NCBI GenBank assembly: GCA_051872775.1
Contig: JBJEEE010000069.1
Coordinates: 1-9,290, forward strand
Direction: 5' to 3'
DNA: 9,290 nucleotides
Origin: UMGS75 sp051872775
GTDB lineage: Bacteria; Bacillota_I; Bacilli_A; ML615J-28; CAG-313
Part shown: positions 7,090 to 9,290 of the stretch, in pieces
How the letters are laid out: the number at the start of each line of letters is the position of its first letter
How positions within the stretch are numbered: position 1 is the first letter of the stretch
Made by a program: the position numbers and the translations under genes
Notes under the pieces: generated by a model
Seen by the model: the letters and a program-made list of their open reading frames with translations, nothing else
Database searches by the model: none
Told to the model about the DNA's origin: nothing

Positions 7090-7110
7090 AAGGGCACGAA
7101 CCGTGCCCTT
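7090..7110 (-). terminator. rpsO 3' hairpin, weak or leaky terminator
   Basis: A GC-rich stem of 8-9 bp, AAGGGCAC(G) (7090-7098) with (C)GTGCCCTT (7102-7110), begins 4 nt after the rpsO stop codon. On the minus strand it is followed by TTTAACTATTTT instead of a clean T-tract. It may be a leaky terminator that lets part of the transcripts reach pnp, or a stabilising or processing hairpin for rpsO mRNA. Confidence 0.6.
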
Positions 7111-7114
7111 AGTC

Positions 7115-7387
7115 CTATTTTCTTAAACCTAATTTGGCAATAAGTTCACGGTAACGTTGAATGTCTTTATCTTTAAGATAATTTAATAAATTACGACGAT
7201 GACCGATTTTTTGTAACAAACCACGACGAGAGTGGAAATCATGAGTATGAACTTTTAAATGTTCATTCAACTTGTTAATTTCCGCCGTTAATATCGCAAT
7301 TTGAACTTCTGGAGAACCTGTATCTCCTTCTGCTCTTGCAAAATTAGCAATAATTGCGGCTTTTTGTTCTTTTGTAATACAAGCCAT
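7115..7387 (-). CDS. rpsO: 30S ribosomal protein S15
   Basis: A primary 16S rRNA-binding protein that binds the central-domain three-way junction and helps the 30S body fold. The 90 residues match the usual 88-89, and the family signature is intact: EGDTGSPEVQIAILT (20-34), the HTHDFHSRRGLL segment (47-58) that contacts rRNA, and GHRRNLLNYL (62-71). AAGGAGG lies 7 nt before the ATG, so the start is firm. It sits between ribF and pnp, the standard bacterial order. A probable promoter and a leader with competing repeats precede it. S15 represses its own mRNA in several bacteria, so autoregulation here is plausible but not shown. Confidence 0.98.
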   Translation of the reverse strand: MACITKEQKAAIIANFARAEGDTGSPEVQIAILTAEINKLNEHLKVHTHDFHSRRGLLQKIGHRRNLLNYLKDKDIQRYRELIAKLGLRK

Positions 7388-7389
7388 TT

Positions 7390-7442
7390 TTATTCCTCCT
7401 TGATAATATTATTCCTTATTCCATGAATTACGTCGGAATAAT
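7390..7442 (-). promoter_or_regulatory. rpsO leader with three competing pairing sites
   Basis: In the rpsO mRNA a single ATTATTCC (7442-7435) can pair with GGAATAA copies at 7422-7416, 7415-7409 and 7396-7390. The first two are tandem. The third shares its GG with the end of the ribosome binding site AAGGAGG (7401-7395). Pairing with the second copy gives 8 bp; the others give 7. The three pairings exclude one another, as expected of a translational switch such as S15 autoregulation. That function is inferred. Confidence 0.5.
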
Positions 7443-7468
7443 CGTAAATCTTAGCATAAGGTCAATTT

Positions 7469-7497
7469 ATTTTATCATATTTCCTTTTTTTTTGCAA
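7469..7497 (-). promoter_or_regulatory. probable promoter of rpsO
   Basis: On the minus strand TTGCAA (7497-7492, 4 of 6 to consensus), a 17-nt spacer and TAAAAT (7474-7469, 5 of 6) with an extended -10 TG (7477-7476) are seen between ribF and rpsO. The predicted start is near 7462, giving a leader of about 75 nt. No clear terminator follows ribF, so read-through from ribF may add to it. Confidence 0.6.
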
Positions 7498-7515
7498 ATT
7501 AAATGATAGCCTAAT

Positions 7516-8457
7516 TTAGAACCCACTTTCAAGTAAAGGCGATAAATCATTTATAATTTTAGCTTTATCGATATCAATTTGATTAATAAATTTTTCCTTA
7601 CTATCAAATGTATTTTCATCCCTAATAAACTCAATAAAATACACTTTTAAATATTCACCATATAGGTCTCCACTAAAGTTTAATAAATGTACTTCTAATA
7701 CGGGATTTAAATGATAATTAAAAGACGGATTATTACCAAAATTAGCAAGTCCTAAATACTTATGACCATTATGTTCAACTATAACCCCATAAACCCCTGT
7801 TTTTACCTGAACAAAAGAATTAGAAAACTGAATATTTGCGGTTGGAAGATTGATTGTTCTTCCGATTTGTCGACCACTTACGACTTTTCCCTCAATGCAG
7901 TATGGTCTTCCTAGTACTTTAGTTACCAAATCAACCTTTCCACTTGCTAATAATTTTTTTATAAGAGTTGTTCCTAATTTTTCATCTTGATATTTAATTT
8001 CATCAATGATTGTCGTTTTTATTTGGTTATTTGAAAGACTAGTTATCATTCCCGCACGACCTAATCCTTTATAACCAAAACAAAAATCATATCCAACAAC
8101 TACTTCTTTAACATGAATGGACAAGAGATAATCATTAACAAAATCTTGAGGTAAAGTACTTGCAACTTTTTCATTAAAATTAACAATAATCATATAGTCA
8201 AAACCAAGATGAGCTAAGATTTTTGCTTTATCCATAATAGTAATGAGATACGTACATTCATTGGTCTTTTTTAAAACATAATCAGGATGAGGATTAAAGG
8301 TAATGATTCCTGTTAAATAGTTATTCTTATGACCTATTTCTAAAACTTTGTCCAACAAAACTTGATGTGCTACATGAAAGCCATCAAACTGACCAATTGC
8401 AACAACTAAATCATCCTTTGCAATTTTTTGATATTTCTCAAAATCTATTATTTCCAT
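7516..8457 (-). CDS. ribF: riboflavin kinase / FAD synthetase RibF-like
   Basis: The family's bifunctional enzyme phosphorylates riboflavin to FMN and adenylylates FMN to FAD. The 313 residues are of normal length. The N-terminal adenylyltransferase half has GQFDGFHVAH (22-31), FNPHP (54-58) and VGYDFCFG (121-128). The C-terminal kinase half has GRTINLPTAN (199-208), GVYGV (221-225), NFGNNPSF (239-246) and FSGDLYGEYL (261-270). Two adenylyltransferase signatures are altered: the usual HxGH reads HVAH (28-31), and the usual SSTxIR segment reads GTTLIK (162-167). The kinase PTAN motif is intact. FAD synthetase activity may therefore be weakened, but this is inference. The start overlaps the truB end by 10 nt and has only a weak AGG ribosome binding site, which fits translational coupling to truB. 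Confidence 0.94.
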   Translation of the reverse strand: MEIIDFEKYQKIAKDDLVVAIGQFDGFHVAHQVLLDKVLEIGHKNNYLTGIITFNPHPDYVLKKTNECTYLITIMDKAKILAHLGFDYMIIVNFNEKVASTLPQDFVNDYLLSIHVKEVVVGYDFCFGYKGLGRAGMITSLSNNQIKTTIIDEIKYQDEKLGTTLIKKLLASGKVDLVTKVLGRPYCIEGKVVSGRQIGRTINLPTANIQFSNSFVQVKTGVYGVIVEHNGHKYLGLANFGNNPSFNYHLNPVLEVHLLNFSGDLYGEYLKVYFIEFIRDENTFDSKEKFINQIDIDKAKIINDLSPLLESGF

Positions 8458-9290
8458 ACACGACCTGCCTTATAACAGTATTTTTCTAAATCAAGTAAAT
8501 AAATTGCAACTAATTGATTATTGTCTTTAATTGCGATGCGCTCAGGTAAATACCCAACAACTTTCTTTACTTCAATTGGAGATATTTTCATTCCATTAAT
8601 TGCTTTTTGTATAAACTGGCTTCCAGTTAAAAACACATAGTCTTTTAGGGCATCTAACATCGAAATAATTTCATAATTACCGTGTTCAATATCATCTAAT
8701 GTCCATGCGTTAGCGAGTTTAAACTCACCATTTTTAGTTCTTGTTAACTCAGACATATGGGCAGGAACTCCTAACTTAATGCCTAAATCATTACAAACAG
8801 AACGAATATAAGTACCTTTTGATACCAAAATTCTAAATTTAAAAGTATTATATCCATTTTTTAACTGAAGCGGTGAGATCCGTTCAATTTCAAATATAGT
8901 AATTTTCCTTGTTGGAACTTCTACTTCTTCATTACGACGAGCATATTCATAAAGTTTTTTACCATTAATCTTAATGGCAGAAAATTTTGGAGGAGATTGG
9001 TATGATGTACCAATGAAACTATGAAGAGCATCGTCAATAATTTCTTCTGTAACACAAAACTCATCTACTTTATTTGTTATTTGTCCGGTTGAATCAAATG
9101 TGTCTGTGCTTGCTCCTAAAGAAATCTCACAAACATATTCCTTTGTTACATTTTCAAGATAGGGGACAAGCTTAGTTGCTTCATTCAAGCATACTACCAA
9201 AACCCCCGTTGCAATCGGATCTAAGGTTCCAAGATGACCTACTTGACGTGTATTAAATACATGTCTTATTCGATTAACCACATCATGACT
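8448..9290 (-). CDS. truB: tRNA pseudouridine-55 synthase TruB (N-terminus off window)
   Basis: Makes pseudouridine at position 55 of the T-loop in tRNAs. The frame stays open to the right edge: the last bases read SHDVVNRIRHVF, which matches the conserved TruB start region (usually about 15 residues from the N-terminus). The 280 visible residues lack only a short N-terminal piece. The catalytic Asp is in GTLDPIATGVL (D24 of the visible part). FIGTSYQSPPKFSAIKINGKKLYEYAR and SKGTYIRSVCNDLG are further family motifs, and a C-terminal TruB domain follows, for a total near the usual 290-300. A GTG at 9281 could be mistaken for the start, but the conserved residues continue upstream of it. It overlaps ribF by 10 nt, forming a truB-ribF operon. 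Confidence 0.96.
   Translation of the reverse strand, partial: SHDVVNRIRHVFNTRQVGHLGTLDPIATGVLVVCLNEATKLVPYLENVTKEYVCEISLGASTDTFDSTGQITNKVDEFCVTEEIIDDALHSFIGTSYQSPPKFSAIKINGKKLYEYARRNEEVEVPTRKITIFEIERISPLQLKNGYNTFKFRILVSKGTYIRSVCNDLGIKLGVPAHMSELTRTKNGEFKLANAWTLDDIEHGNYEIISMLDALKDYVFLTGSQFIQKAINGMKISPIEVKKVVGYLPERIAIKDNNQLVAIYLLDLEKYCYKAGRVWK

Noticed and set aside
9279..9281. GTG at 9281 as the truB start
   Set aside because: The frame continues to the window edge as SHDVV, the conserved TruB N-terminal segment, so the true start is to the right of the window.

Overview
This window is a compact, AT-rich block of bacterial housekeeping genes, all read from the minus strand. Gene order in the direction of transcription is truB (cut by the right edge), ribF, rpsO, pnp, degV, rnpB (RNase P RNA), engB/ysxC, then clpB. 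The truB-ribF-rpsO-pnp order, the type-B RNase P RNA, the strong AGGAGG-type ribosome binding sites and the CIRCE operator all point to a low-GC Firmicute or a Mollicutes-related lineage. The ClpB without an N-domain resembles mycoplasmal ClpB. The standard code fits: all genes read through without in-frame UGA, the tryptophan codons I checked are UGG, and no gene here ends in UGA. I cannot name the genus.

Layout. Positions 1-604 hold no convincing gene. They contain a small bidirectional terminator-like hairpin near 200-237 and the strong clpB terminator at 461-495. clpB (605-2713) is a separate heat-shock unit with a near-consensus SigA promoter and a perfect CIRCE operator. engB (2866-3456) ends in a terminator that shares its stop codon. 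rnpB lies at about 3518-3867 and has its own terminator just before the engB ribosome binding site. degV (3870-4745) and pnp (4749-7010) are 3 nt apart. rpsO (7115-7387) has a leader of about 75 nt and a probable promoter of its own. ribF (7516-8457) overlaps truB (8448 to the edge) by 10 nt.

How the genes work together. Most serve RNA and protein synthesis. TruB modifies tRNA, S15 nucleates the 30S body, PNPase degrades RNA, RNase P matures tRNA 5' ends and EngB assists 50S assembly. RibF makes flavin cofactors, DegV is a fatty-acid-binding family protein, and ClpB resolves protein aggregates after heat stress.

No unknown multi-gene system is visible. The points worth a second look are mostly at RNA level: competing repeats in the rpsO leader that include the ribosome binding site, a second set of competing hairpins before pnp, a terminator between rnpB and engB that leaves engB no obvious promoter, and an rnpB 5' end that touches the degV stop codon. 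At protein level, ClpB lacks its N-domain and RibF has altered motifs in its adenylyltransferase half.
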